Of a DNA stretch of 64,000 nt, positions 11,377 to 23,573 are shown piece by piece. Numbering within the stretch: the stretch's first letter is position 1; the number at the start of each line of letters is the position of its first letter. The position numbers and the translations under genes are program-made. The notes under the pieces are model-generated. The model saw nothing but the letters and a program-made list of their open reading frames with translations, searched no databases and had not been told where the DNA came from. Origin of the DNA: Rhexocercosporidium sp. MPI-PUGE-AT-0058 (taxonomy: Eukaryota > Ascomycota > Leotiomycetes > Helotiales). The stretch is taken from positions 1,736,001 to 1,800,000 of the forward strand of contig JAGTJL010000003.1 in assembly GCA_020746875.1 (NCBI GenBank), given 5' to 3'.

Positions 11377-13901
11377 TGCACGATGGTGAGAAATGTACCG
11401 TTTCGAACCCGGGAGGGTTCAGTCGAGCGAGAATGGGAAGACTCGTCTCGACCTCGGTGGCAGAGCTTCGATGCAGATGTCAGGTCGAGGGCATTGGATC
11501 TGCGGACTGGCAGACCGGGGGTGGATATCGATGTCGAGTGAATTGCGCGGTTGACGTGTAGTTAGTCAGTCTGGCGATGATGATGGGTGGTCGTCCACGG
11601 CACGGGCGCGTGGGCAGAAGGCGCTGAACTGCGAGGCAAGATTCCAAGTCAGACTCGGGGCATTTGGGAGGAAGTTTGTGGCAGAGACAAGAGTTGGAGG
11701 CTCTTGCAGACAATAGAGCACGACTGAGATCTCGATATTGCGTCGCGTGGCAGGCGTGGGAAGAACGAATCCAGGTGGGATCTTTTCAGGAAGTTGCAAG
11801 ATGGGGCAGTTCTCGCCCTCGCCATCAGAAGCGAGGCTCGTTAGTGCGCGCGTGTTGATGGGATGGGATGGGATGGGATGGACTCCGCTCGCAGCGCTGT
11901 GCAGGCTCAGGCTCACCTCTTCACATAGGTATTGTATTATACAGTACGAGTACGGTATGGCCGGCCGACTGAGGCCTGATTCCCTGCACTCCAGCTTCCA
12001 ATCCACCTCGCGCGACATTTACATTCATTCCACCTCGTCCTCGTCCTCGTCCTCTTCCTCTTTCTTCAGGAGCTATAAAATCGGTAAACAGCAAGTAGCT
12101 CCCTCCATCTGGACTATTATATCACGTATTTATGTCTCGAAATGGCGCCCAGAGGCCACCGCTGCGTGTTATCTCCGGCCTATGAAGGCAGGCAGTGCTT
12201 TTGTATCGCTCCGGGCAACCAAGGCTTATTTATCACGCAGCATTTCCCCTCATTATTCATAATCCTACGCACTCAACTGCGCTCAACCTGCACTGCACGC
12301 ACACAATAATGAAGGAGGCACTTTGATCCAATCCAGTCGGCCCATGCAGCCGGGGTGAGCTGCCTCTCTCTACCACGGACCAAAAGCCAGAGACAGTTTA
12401 TCAGATACAGTATACAGAGTGACCTTCATCACTCACCCTGCACCCGCCCACCAGGCACCACACTGCACACCATAACACCTCAACCATACAACCTGACTGG
12501 CTCGACTCGATTTGATATCAAGCGTCCGTAAATCCTGTCCTGTCCTGCCCTCGCCGCAGAGAGGTAAGTAAGCTCAGCTGGACAAATGGGCAGTTGAGAA
12601 ACCCCGAACTCTCCTCTCTCCTTCCCTCCCCCCTTTCCCCTCCCCGCCTTGCCGCAAATGCAGCCTTGCTGGTCCTCTGATTCGATTCATTTGATATTTG
12701 CCGGCTCAAACACCCCCGATTGTTCTATTCATACATACACTCACTCAGTCACTCACTCATAAACTGCCTTGTTCACGGCGAGGCCAGGCCAGGCCAGGCA
12801 CTCTCGAACGGGTTGATTGATCCAGAAAGTATTGCAGCGAGAATGCCAAGCAAGAACACTCAGTATTCATTCAACGCATCATGTTTGACCGAAGGGCCCA
12901 CTCATACATAGATATTTACCCCATATCAGATCAGATCATGGGCTCATTCGACAGTCCCCACACAGACTCGAAGGTTTTGCTCGTGCTGGCTCAAACAGGG
13001 TAGATTTTCTCCGTTGTCGTGGCCGTGCCTGTTCCGTTGGATGGACCCCTCAAGAGCGGCAGTGGCCAGGCCAGACTTTCAAAGTTGTTTCCCGGGTGGC
13101 AAATTCCACAAAACGTCGTCTCTGCCTGCAGCAAAGACTCCCGTCGTTTCACACCAATTCTCTTTCCTCCCCTTTTGTGATGGTCAATTTTCTGCTGTAC
13201 TGGTATGCTTTTGGAAACATCTCAACTTCTTCAAAGTAAACCAAAACGTTTCTACTAGAATGCTTGACATGGACGTGCAAGAGGGGTCGGTCCACCACGG
13301 GAGAGGTGTGATCGCCGGAATCGAGGCAGCTTCGTCGCATCGTTCCGGGCGGAATGCTGATTCGCCAGATGGATAGAGACTGCCTGAGGCCCTCAGATAA
13401 AAGTTGATTCCATGTTGCTGGTTTCGTTCGGGTTTCTGAGCTGTACGGAAGCTATACATGTCATCTGATGACTGTAAATTCAGTGTTGGTCAAGATATCT
13501 GAGGGTTAGTATATTTTCACCTTGCGACTTTGATCAAGAGCTTCCGCAAATCCTTCCAATCGCAGCACTCTGGCAGACCAGAAATGCAAGGTAGAAGCGA
13601 CACCTGATAAATATTGGAAAGCACCTCGAAGGTAGGGATTTATAGGAATTGAGGTCTGTTTCTCATCATCATACATTGTTCATCCATCACTCTTGTGATG
13701 CTACCTCTAGAATGCTGGGTTGATTTGTTATGAAGCCCAGAGTGAAAAGTCCGCCAGTACCATCTGGCAAGAACGCCGTGCTCTTATGCAGAGAATTGCT
13801 GCTTCGGAAATGCCATGAATCTTCTTGTAATTCTAAAGGTCATCGTTCCGACAAGGATGCCCATGGATCTTGTGTCGTCTATAATGTCATGCCATCGCCA
13901 T
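11377..13901. other. 2.5 kb intergenic region with microsatellites
   Basis: 5' flank of the LAMMER kinase gene and 3' flank of sideroflexin. It contains pyrimidine-rich tracts, (GATGG)5 at 11857-11882, a CGTCCT run at about 12035-12054, an AGGCC run near 12780-12798, and copies of TACAGTAC-like sequence at 11939 and near 12405. ORFs of 120-174 codons occur but have simple-sequence composition and no family resemblance. Confidence 0.55.
11857..11882. repeat. (GATGG)n microsatellite
   Basis: Five tandem copies of GATGG, about 480 bp upstream of the LAMMER kinase start codon. Confidence 0.9.
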
Positions 13902-15106
13902 TCATATGCCTCTGTTAAAAACAACCTTTCCATGCTCCCCTCCCTTACCCCAAAACTCCTCTTCCAAGCTGGAAGCATCCACGGCCTGTCTCTGTGGGAA
14001 AGCCGCAAGAGCTAGCGGCAAAGCGAACAGACTGGTAGCGAAAATCAGACCAACATTGACAGGCATAGTAAGTCTCGGGTTCTTCTTCAGCCAATCTTGC
14101 TTCTGGAGTCTGACGAGGACCAAAGGAGGGATGACCATAATCGGGGAGCTGTTCAGGACTCTACTGAGAGCAGTCTCGGAGACTGCAAGAGTAGCAGCCT
14201 TCTTGCTCTTTCCGAGAGAAGCAACCGCGGATTCAGACTTTCCTTCCTCGGCCAATTTGGCCTTGTCTGACTCGGAGAGAACAGGATAGATATCAATTCC
14301 TTGTCTGATTTCCTCTCCGCGCATCAGGAACACGTTCAGAGCACCAGCACTTGCCACTGCGGCGAAGGGAACCAGTCTTGTGAGGATCGTCTTCGTAGCT
14401 GGGCTGACTCGCTTTAGTCGCGGAACGAGGGCATTCAGACCAAGAGCCACTGAGCAAGAAGCACCAACTGCTAGGAAGTATGATTGTGCGATCTTCGAGG
14501 TAGAAAGAGGGGTGGATTTGTTGGCGTTGGCATTGTTAATGGCGACGTTGAGAGATTGGTTGGTTATTTGCCAGAGGAGAGTTCCGGTCATCTGCCACCA
14601 GTTAGCAACTACAACCAAATTACAGAAGACAAAACTCACTCCAAGTCCAGGTGTGAGCATTCCAGCCGTGACCACCAAATTGGACAGGACGAAGCATGAC
14701 ATTCGGAAGGGTAGGAAGACTGGTTCCCCCGTATCTGTAACAGTCAACATCTGCAGCCCAGCCCAATGCAACCCAGCAGCACCTACCCGGATGTAATGTC
14801 GAATCCACAATCTTCTTCGCCTTCCATAGCTCCTCGTTCATCTCATTTATCTTCCCCTGCTTGTACCCAGCGACCAAGTTCTTCGCATGCTCGAGACCAG
14901 CTTTGTTGACCAGAAGAGTTCTGCCAAAGGTCAGTATGGCCCAAATGAAGCAGCCCTTGACAATTGTAACACCTTCAACGAAATAAACCACGCCCTCCTC
15001 ACCTCGGATCTGAAATATTTGCTGAATGGCGAACGCGCCCCCAGTAGGTGCTCAGGTCATATTGCGAGGCGGGGAGCTCTCGACCACCTGGGAGAGACGC
15101 CGACAT
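13902..15106 (-). CDS. FSF1: sideroflexin (mitochondrial inner-membrane carrier, Fsf1 type)
   Basis: Four exons (15106-15003, 14920-14787, 14734-14640, 14591-13902), introns 82, 52 and 48 bp, 340 aa, the normal family length. The N terminus MSASLPGGREL...YWGRVRHSANISDPRTLL, the block LHPGDTGEPVFLPFRMS and NWWQMTGTLLWQITNQS are diagnostic of sideroflexins. Several hydrophobic segments follow, and the C terminus carries SPIMVIPPLVLVRLQ and a polar tail. Mammalian sideroflexin-1 carries serine into mitochondria for one-carbon metabolism; the exact substrate in fungi is inferred. There is no cleavable presequence, as usual in the family. The start ATG is the one that yields the conserved first exon, and the GTGAGG donor lies directly after DPR. 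Confidence 0.95.
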
Positions 15107-15602
15107 TGCGATCGAGGGCTTGCAGATGGGAGCTTCGCAGACACAGATGCTCTCTTGAATGCGAAGTCAATTGACACCGTTCGTCCCGCAACTCAACTAC
15201 GTGGATGGCTGGGACGTGGCGGTGAAGAAAGATGTTTGGTTGGCAAGCATTGGTGGTGTTTTCGGACACAGCTCCCACGAAATAAAGTCCGATCTCGCTT
15301 GTACCTTGCTTGCAGGGATCTTTAGGTCTCCCCGATTTCAGTGGGCCTGATGAGTTGTTTTAAAATCTTGAGTGGCAGAGAAACCTCCCCGTAACAACAA
15401 CAAACCGTGACTCCTTACCAACAATTATTCGACCTTGTATCACTTCAAATGTGCCAAAGTCGTTGTGAAAGCTGGCCCTAGCTCGGCAAAATCATGTACC
15501 GAGACCAGTAGCACTTCCTTCCTCTTATGGTGACACAACACTGTTGTTGCTATGTAATGAAATAAGCACCATATTGCAAAGAACCAGTGACTTCTGACTT
15601 CG
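15107..15602. other. upstream region of sideroflexin and tRNA 5' flank
   Basis: No gene seen. It holds the sideroflexin promoter (minus strand) and the 5' flank of the tRNA-Arg gene. Confidence 0.55.
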
Positions 15603-15753
15603 GGCCCAGTGGCCTAATGGTTAAGGCGCTAGATTTCGGAGCTTTCAGAAGCAAAAATCTCTAGAGATGTAAGTATATTCTACTGTCCAAACCCATCGAA
15701 AATAAGTTCTAATGCGAAGTTTCATAGTGGGAGTTCGAATCTTCCCTGGGTCG
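15603..15753 (+). tRNA. tRNA-Arg(UCG) interrupted by two introns
   Basis: Removing 15640-15658 (19 nt) and 15669-15727 (59 nt) leaves 73 nt that fold as a complete cloverleaf. The acceptor stem is GGCCCAG/CTGGGTC with one G-T pair. The D stem is GCCT/AGGC, the anticodon stem CTAGA/TCTAG, and the T stem GGGAG/CTTCC with loop TTCGAAT; the discriminator is G. The anticodon TCG is at 15636-15638. The first intron sits after position 37, as in ordinary nuclear tRNA introns, and contains a small GCTT/AAGC hairpin. The second splits the variable loop (AGAT|T) and has the form of a spliceosomal intron: GTAAGT donor, CTAAT with branch A about 15 nt from the end, and terminal CATAG. A-box (TGGCCTAATGG) and B-box-like (AGTTCGAATCT) sequences are present. 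The gene could be functional or a recently interrupted pseudogene. Confidence 0.85.
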
Positions 15754-15790
15754 TCCAATAGTCTCTAATGAAGCAGTAGCTTCATTAATC

Positions 15791-15794
15791 TTTT
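15791..15794 (+). terminator. possible RNA polymerase III terminator of the tRNA gene
   Basis: The first TTTT after the tRNA 3' end, 38 nt downstream; a second T4 run follows at about 15802-15805. An imperfect inverted repeat (AATGAAGC...GCTTCATT) lies between the tRNA and the T run. Confidence 0.4.
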
Positions 15795-17277
15795 GAATCT
15801 CTTTTGAAATTAAGAACTAGGCTATTCTGGATAACTTAACTTGTTAGCTTTGGGTGTTGGTATTGACGAAATCCGAATGACAGAAGTAAGCGAGGGGTTG
15901 ATACCCCGCTTTTAGGGACTGCCTTGATTTTGTAGATCTGATGTGATGATTGCTACTCGACTTGAGCACTAGATTGCGGAAGATGGACAAAAGGCTGGGC
16001 TACAATTCGACACCTTTGGATTACCTTTTTTGGTAACATTTCATACCTCCTTTGTCCGATATATGCCCCGACGTCTCGATTGACAGCGATGAAGCCTTGT
16101 TTGGCAGCTACTAACGAGCACTCCCGGCGAAGCCTCTTGGTTATCTTGTCTTCCCTCCAACAAACAATCACTGCCCAGTTGTCTTTTGCCTTTTGCCACA
16201 GACTGCTAGCCAACGTGGTGATGAGCCAATATATTCCCATTTTGTGTTCTATAAGTAATCGAACGGCTTATACACAGCCATAATGATATCGCGAAAAGGA
16301 CCGGACTGCAAAGGCTCACTCCAAAACATGTTGACGATCATCACGTCTGGAACAACACGAGGGAGAGTGTACTTTAACGACTACCTCAAGTCATTGTTTT
16401 CGGAGCTTAGCGGTAGCACATTCATCAGTCAGATCGGTAATGGTGAAGTCAAAGATGTATTTCGGAAGAAGGTAGCCTTCATTATGAATCCAATCTTAGC
16501 ATTTACGTTGGACCGATATATTGTGCTTCAAAGCAGGCCAAGAGGAACTCTTTGGTCTAAAACTTTGTTGAGGTTGCAGGTATTAGATGGGATCTGGTAT
16601 CAATGCAAGAAACGCACGTGGGGAATATCTTGTTCTATCGATGAATAGATGAAAAGAACTTTGCTGTGTTGACATTCAGCAGGTAAGCGAAGCCAGCACT
16701 ACGATTACCTAGGGTCTGTTTGCTTCACTTTCAGAGATGAAAGAGCCAACCGGAGGGTGGTGAGTTAACAAGGTTTTCAAAGAGCGTTATCTTAGTCCGT
16801 GCCCTTCTCTTTTGCTTGTCGGGGTTTCTGGTGCATCCTTTACATTCACATCATCGGGTCAAATTATTGAGGATTTACAGCGATGGAGCCCTGTAATTTG
16901 GCGGTAAAGCCCGAAAATTTAGCGAGCAAAGCCTAGAAGGAAGCCCCTGCGTGTCTCGCCTCCACCAGGTAAATCGACTTAGCGATAGTGGATGGCAAAA
17001 TCGAATTCTCTGTATTTCGCTTTTGATCTTAACGAAAATCCAATTTGATATGTGTTTAAAGTAAAAAATTCTTTTGTATTGCGATACGTTTGAATTTGCT
17101 ACAGCTCAAGCTCACTGCTGGTCCGGTGATGACGTTTTGCCAAGAAATGAAGCCTCTCAAGGGAAGCGACTCCTTTTCACTCCACTCTCATCACACCCTT
17201 GAACTCAAACCAGTAAACATACCGAGAAGGCTTGTGATGCAGCTTGACGGATTTTGAAATTTGGTTTCTTTCTAGCG
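15795..17277. other. intergenic, no supported gene
   Basis: Contains one 121-codon plus-strand ORF (16283-16648) with no recognisable domain and poor coding character, and otherwise the upstream region of the SET-domain gene. A TTTCTTTCTAG directly before the SET ATG could be the 3' end of a 5'-UTR intron. Confidence 0.5.
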
Positions 17278-19469
17278 ATGGCAGTAGAGCAATGTGCGCG
17301 GGGAAACCCTCTCCCTACGATGGAGGTCCTTCATCAACTCATGACTATCCTCGGGCATGACTTTACAGCCGATTTGAGCTCTTCCATGGTATCTTTACCT
17401 GCTCATTCCTCACTCCGGCTTCAGATAAACGCTGAGATATGTATCGAGTCTCACGATTCTGATGCCGTCGAAGCAGTTCAGGTAGCTCCAATTCAGATGG
17501 TTTGTAACTAAAACCCTCGAGCGTGTTCAGCAATTAATGCAACATAGGGATCATTCAAGCTCAATCCTACTGAACTCCAAGATTACCTGCAAAGTCATTT
17601 TGACAGTAACGGCATACCAACACCAGCCAGAAGTTCTGTAGAGAGGGACAATTTTGCTTCTTCAAGTTCTTGTCAAAGTCTGCCATCAGGGTCAGACACA
17701 TCGCCAGCCGTGTCTCGCACTTTACAAAGCGGCCCTCAAGCTTCAAGCTCCCATCCTAACAAGAGGCGTAAGACCGCTAGCGCCTTACGTGTCACAGAGA
17801 CAGGTGCATTAGGTACCCCTCTAGATTCATCCACGCTGACGTCGATGGGAAGCTCGACAGCCAGGCAGTTACAGACGAAGCCGCGAGAATTCCCCCAAAG
17901 AAAGAAGACAAACGAGGATGGCGTTCATCAGTTACAACCACCATCAGTTGAGAAGTTCATCTCTGGACTGTGGAAGCAGCTATTCAGCAGCGTTGAAATC
18001 AATCCAATGTCACTGGTGAGCTTGGATATCTAATTTTGCAAGGCTCTGTCAGGCTGACTCTGGCATTTAGGAAGATATCTCCTCTGGCAATGCCGTAGGC
18101 AGCGGCGGCAATAAAGAAGTCTGTTCCACTAAAGCTCATACTGAAAATGGCTGACAATTTCAGACGTTTCGAGATATCAATTCGCTTTGTTTGAGAATTA
18201 CCAAGATGAGCAGATGCTCTCGTGCTTTAGAAACCATTATCCAAGCTCATTGGGTTGATTGCTTCGAAGCTCGGGTGAAGAACATTGGTGTTGAGAAACC
18301 TTTTTTATCCAGTACCGAAACCAAGATGTCTGCTTTGAGAGAAGCATGCACAATTCTCAAGTGGTCCGAGAAGGAGTTGAGGAACAGATTGTATGTGGTT
18401 TGAAAGGCTGGGTCCTTTCCCATTTCTCCCGTACTAAGTCAAGTTCCACTAACGTACTACAGATCGATCTGGCGTGGCTACAAAGAAATCAAAGATGTAG
18501 GCGGCTGGGCTTCCCTCATCTTCGCAGGCTCTGGTATCTACAGATTCTGCAAATACCGAGGTGGCTTCGGCAAGAATCTTGCCACACGGCTCGACAGATT
18601 ATGGCCCAGTCTAGAAGTCGCAGCAGATACACTGCACCCCAATTGGCGGAAAATGCTTGCTATCATCGGTCAAGAGTCGCAGAGAATCTACTCTGGTCAT
18701 CCGCACGATTGGGTAGTATGTGATGGGATGTCACCCGTTTCTCTCAAGTCAACATACACTCAGTGGTATCCGGACTTCCAATTCACCCACCTTGAAGATT
18801 CAGTACTTGACCAGGCTCTCTGGGGTCGGGACGATCCACGACAAATTTCTGGCACGAATACCGCGTTCTGCAATGACTGCGGGTTTTTTCAGTCCAACAA
18901 TATCTCTTCCAATGAGTGCAGGTGTTTCCCAGAGCTGTATGGAGGTTGTAAATCTCCCGTTGCCGTGCAGGTTTTTCGTACTCCGATAGGGAAAAACAAC
19001 GGACTTGTCGCTCGCTGTGTGAGTCTCGCCCAATGTCCTGATTGTCATCGGAATTGTGTTCTGACCGCTTCCCGTAGGAGTTTCCTCGTGGATCAGCGAT
19101 TGGGGAGTTTACGGGCCTAATCACCAAAGGCATGGATGGGACAGACGTGATGCAGAGCGGGCATGATGAGAAGCGGTATCAAATATACCAAGGAAGCATG
19201 GGTTCGTTGGCCCCTCCCACACTTTAGATCTCTAATAACATCTTCCAGGCAACTATACACGGTTCATCAACCATTCATGTGCACCAAACAGCCAGTTCCA
19301 GAAATTCTGTTGGCTGGGCTCGGAGCGTATTATACTAGTTTCTCGCGGAGTCGAAACCGGAGCAGAAATCACAGTTGACTACTCACATGAGTACTGGGAA
19401 GGGCTGGATAAGGAGTGCTTATGCGGAGAGGCCTGCTGCCGGTACCTGAAGAGAGGACGATCGGCTTGA
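17278..19469 (+). CDS. SET-domain protein methyltransferase with N-terminal fungal-specific region
   Basis: Best model: 17278-17481, 17548-18015, 18071-18094, 18164-18390, 18463-18715, 18764-19018, 19078-19201, 19249-19469 (591 aa). Three choices are open: the first donor could be 17500 instead of 17482; the 24-nt exon could be skipped; and 18716-18763 (48 nt, GTATGT...CAG) could be retained in frame. The C-terminal half is a SET domain: a Cys cluster CNDCGFF...ECRC, RTPIGKNNGLVARC, GEFTGLITKG, the cofactor-site motif NHSCAPN, DYSHEYW with the catalytic Tyr, and a post-SET CLCGEACC. Such enzymes transfer methyl groups from SAM to lysines, usually on histones. A basic NKRRK near residue 140 suggests nuclear import. 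The middle (WRGYKEIKDVGGWASLIF) is conserved-looking but unassigned. The SET subclass is not determined. Convergent with the transporter gene, 203 bp apart. Confidence 0.85.
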
Positions 19470-19672
19470 TCTGGCGAATATCCGCAAACTCTTCAACATT
19501 TTGAATTCTAGCTACGCTATTGAGCCCTTCTATCATATATCCTGAAGCCAGATTGGCACGTTCACGAGTGCTTGGCAGGGCCTTTCTCATCATCCCAACA
19601 CCAACTCGCTCTAGACTCTATCTCTATATCTGTCTAATTCTGTTTCATCAAATCTGTACCAACACCTCCCCT

Positions 19673-21944
19673 CTAACGAGGCTGACTTCCAGCTCTCTGT
19701 CTTGGTACTCCTGTCTTCCTCTCACTAAATCTACGCTCCAGTCCATAGTCGCCTGCTGTCGACGACCCAGGAAGCTTAGGAGCACCACCGAGACTCACAA
19801 GAACAACTTTGTTGTTCGCCGTCAAATCATCCATGATCTCCAGCTCCTTGACCGTGAACCATCTAGGCATTGTCTTCCAGCGGAACGGGATGAGAATGCA
19901 GACCAGCACCGGGAATCCTAGAAGAACCTGTCAGCTCTTGCTATATTTTGCTTGAACGAAAAGATTGACAGAAATATGAGGCTTACCAATAGCGGCGATG
20001 GTTTGTGAGATTGCAACCGGAAGTATAACACCTACTATCTGGCAGAGAAGATATAACCATATCTTCCTCCTTCGAACCTTCAAAAGGGGTTCGCCTCGAT
20101 GTAAGAAGCGACGCTCGCTCATCAGAAAGAGTAATTTCTTCGTGATGCCATTGCTCTCGATCGACCCCCACTACATCAAACCGACATTAGAATATATTTC
20201 AACAAGAACGGAACAGGATGGCAAGATTACTCACCCCGACAACGAAGAAGACTCCACAAAAGATCGCTCGGGGCATGGTATGCAGCACGATCAAGAGAGG
20301 TCTAGTCATCGTCCCTATGATGCCTAGACCCATGAGGAAATGCGAGACTCGCTGCTCGACTACCCCTGATGCTCGGACGATGGGACGGCGGATCTCGTTT
20401 CCTTCGCCTTCCTCGGTTGCAATTACTTGTAGGTCGGTTTCATAGACTGTGAGGGAATCGGTATGAACAGGTGCCTGGGATATGAATTTTAGTGGTGACC
20501 GAGCAGATGTATTGTATGGGATTTGGTTACCTGTGGAACCAAACCATTCGGTAATGGCATGCCAATTACCCCTGAAATAAACGTAGTGCAGCCGAGCAGG
20601 AAAAAGTCCCAGTGGAATCCGCCCGGTTTCTTGAGTGGATATTGTTTCGCCTGCGCTGTCAAGCTGCTGACATTCTGTTGCATGCATGAGTTCATGTTTC
20701 TTGCATATCCGAGAGGGAAGCCTGGATATCGAGAACTCACATGATCGTAGTAAAAGAGAAGCATGACCAAGAACCCAAAAGGCATAGCTACAAATATCCA
20801 TTTCACATCGAGAGTCCAGAAGTCGATCAACCAACTTCGGGGCTGTGTTGGATAGAAAGCACGACTGATGGGCAGAGTGCTAATATTCGCTGTCTTGATT
20901 GTACCTGGGATATGAGAAAAGCCAACCCAGAAGATGGTCGCGATCTGTGAGTACTGTCAGCTTGTGGTTACTCAGGAGAGAAGATCATTGAAAAATTACA
21001 GGATATGCATAATCGGCCAGAAGTCCTCGAGCCCATGGCTTCGCAAGCACTCCGCGGCCAATCTTCTCCAGGCTGTACACGGTCCCAAAGTACAGAATTG
21101 CAATCACACAGCTCAGATACCCATCCACGCTCCCATAAGAGTCGAACAAGCTAACCAGCTCTTCCACTCCCTTGACTATTCGAATCTCAGCACCAAATCC
21201 TTCACCTGGGAAGAGAATCTTACTCATATAAATAATCCCAACATACATCCCAAACGTCTCACTTGAGAAATCCGTTACATAGCGCATGTAATCGCACAAA
21301 TTCCACACCGCAACCAGCCAATGCCAGATCGCCGCCCAAATGGCCGTCCATGCCATGAAGCGAGCGTACAGTGTGACATCGTACATCTTGATGATATCGT
21401 AGATGGTGTAGTTGAAGAGGGATATCAGTCCAGTGATACCTACGATTGTCAAGGGCTGGGCACTGATAGTGCTGAATACCATGGCTGCTAGAGCCGATGC
21501 GAAGAGTGATTCGTTGACACTGTAGAATCCTCCTGTTCGATGTTGCATGTCTAGTGTGTATGCTAGAGCTGGAAGCAGGCTTTGAAATTTTCAGTCTGAC
21601 GTTCCATTCGTTTGAGGAGGGAGAACTCACTTGACAAAATACATGCGAAAAGTGCTTGCAAAAGTACGGTATGTGAAGGCGTCCGTGATATCGCTCCAGT
21701 AGTACGGAAGACGACGACGGACGTCAAAATACATTCCCCGACATGGCCGCAAGACTCGAAATCTCCTCCATCCTGACAAGCCGTCGAATGTGTAATCTGA
21801 GGTCTTCGATGTCGAAGCTGTTGCATCCTTTCGAACTGGCACCGGTTGATCTTTTTCGGTGGTAGATTCCATCATTGGGTTATTGGGAGTCCCAGATGCT
21901 CCACCAGGGACATCTGCAGTTGAAGATGCGTCTGACCTCTGCAT
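19673..21944 (-). CDS. BOR1: BOR1-type borate efflux / anion exchanger (HCO3- transporter family)
   Basis: Seven exons (21944-21631, 21579-21000, 20944-20741, 20674-20531, 20474-20235, 20170-19987, 19917-19673), introns 51-69 bp, 636 aa with all phases consistent. Diagnostic stretches are RPCRGMYFDVRRRLPYYWSD, FVNLLPALAYTLDM, QPLTIVGITGLISLFNYTIYD, KKPGGFHWDFFLLGC and LPNGLVPQAPVHTDSL, the last typical of SLC4/BOR1 proteins. Multiple membrane helices are evident. Yeast Bor1 exports borate at the plasma membrane and affects vacuolar protein sorting; a substrate other than borate cannot be excluded. A cytoplasmic N terminus of about 70 residues is Ser/Thr/Pro-rich, and the C-terminal tail is basic. 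The start Met at 21944 was chosen over an upstream Met at 21983 because the extra 13 residues are hydrophobic and not family-like. Confidence 0.95.
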
Positions 21945-23573
21945 GTTGAAACAGGAACGAGAAAAGAAAAACTGGTAAATCATAAAGAAGTTTTAATAAT
22001 GAAGAAACGAGCTACCAAATTCAATATATAGAGGAAAGGGGATTAGTACCTAGTCTAGACTTCGAATCGGAGTGGAGTGACGGATGCCAATACGAGTACT
22101 TTACAGTAGCTGCTGTCACCCAACAATTTTCTGAGTGGGGATTTTCCCGAATCAAAGATCCAGGAAAGGCATCTCGATATGAGCCCAGGCGGACAAGAAG
22201 GTCCTCATTATTATCAGTTGAACGAGCCTCACTACATACTTACAGGAAATTATGCTTCCTTCAGAGTTCTTTTTCAATGCCTTAATGTTGTGAGCATGCT
22301 GTGAGGACATGATTGTTGTCATGCCAAGTCCGGATTTTCTGCCTGGGCAGAATTGTGAAGAGAGCGCTGGGTGGCGACGCGCTACCACTCTTCCGCAAAT
22401 TTCCCACCCTGGGGGCATGGCTATCTTCTATCATATCATTACCCGTTCACTTGAGGTGCCAGATAAAAATATGCTCAAGAATAAAGGACCAAAACCAGAA
22501 ATCTGCGATGAGGCAGGATGCTTGAAAAGCGTGGGCTACAATCGTTCTGTCTCCCTTACAAGGTACATATAACCCCGAGAGCCGAGTAGGAGAACAATTT
22601 GGAGTTGAGAGATTTGGCGATTCACAATGTGATATATTTCAAAGCCAACAAGAAAACGGAAGAAAGGGGTAAGAAACTCTCTTCTGACGTAGAAAGCTAT
22701 TCGGATGAAGGGTCAGATCTCGGTGGCCCGGTTTCTTGGGGGTGAAGATTCACCAAAGAGTCTAATTATGGTGCAACGTATGTCATGAACTTATTTTGCC
22801 TTACCCGAGGAAGAAATATTGGATCTCGCTAGGAATAGAAATGGTTGTCTGCATTACTGGGTAAAGACAGGATGGTGCCATTCGTTGCGGACTTGGCAGC
22901 AAACATTCACGATGGAAAGGAGGCTTTACAATGTCTGAAAGAGAAGAACCATAGACTTAGATTGTTGTCAAACTTCGCTAGGGATATCGTTGTCAAATTA
23001 GCAAGGCCAGAGCCTGGTCTTACTCTAGATTCCCGATGAGTGTCGCCACACTGGTGTATCTTCTTTAGTCTTTAGATCTATGCAGTTGTTTAAATTGTAA
23101 TCTTGAAACTTCTATTTTTTTTTTTTGACTCTTTTATGATTCATCACTCCAACAAGACTTTCGCTTCATGTTATCGTTCGTATTCGTGTTGCGGAAAAGC
23201 TGCTGTTCGACTGCTAGGTCTGTCATTTCGTTTCAGACTTTGGTCAAGCGAATGTCAACAAGACCTGAATGGTCAATATGTATCACTTCGCCCGAGAATA
23301 TCAGGCACGTGTAGAATATTCTTAAGCTCGAAAATGTACATGTCATGTATTATCCTGATTGTATGAGTTCTTGATTTGAAGACGAAATATCTTGAAAAAG
23401 AAGCCAAAATTAGCAGGCCCCTGACCTGGGCTGGCTTGATAGATCATAAAGGAAGGATTTCTGGTTTCCCTAGCCTCAACATTTCTCCAAATCAGCATAT
23501 AATCCGAGTGGGTGTAAATCAAAGGCACTACGCCCAGCACCACGTGAGAGCATATCCATCAAGTTACATTACA
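21945..23573. other. intergenic, no supported gene
   Basis: Upstream of the BOR1-type gene and downstream of the AIM3-like gene. It holds a short plus-strand frame 22871-23039 (56 aa, FVADLAANIHDGKEALQCLK...) with coding-like composition but no upstream exon found; this may be a relic or chance. A run of 13 T lies at about 23113-23125. Confidence 0.5.

Noticed and set aside
11738..12262. 174-codon plus-strand ORF
   Set aside because: It lies in the promoter side of the LAMMER kinase gene, is driven by GATGG and TCC repeats, and has no domain or splice support.
15603..15753. Reading the tRNA with one long intron from the anticodon loop to the T arm
   Set aside because: No second TCTAG partner for the CTAGA anticodon stem exists next to the T stem; only removal of two separate segments restores all stems.
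16283..16648. 121-codon plus-strand ORF
   Set aside because: No domain, no promoter signal, and atypical residue composition.
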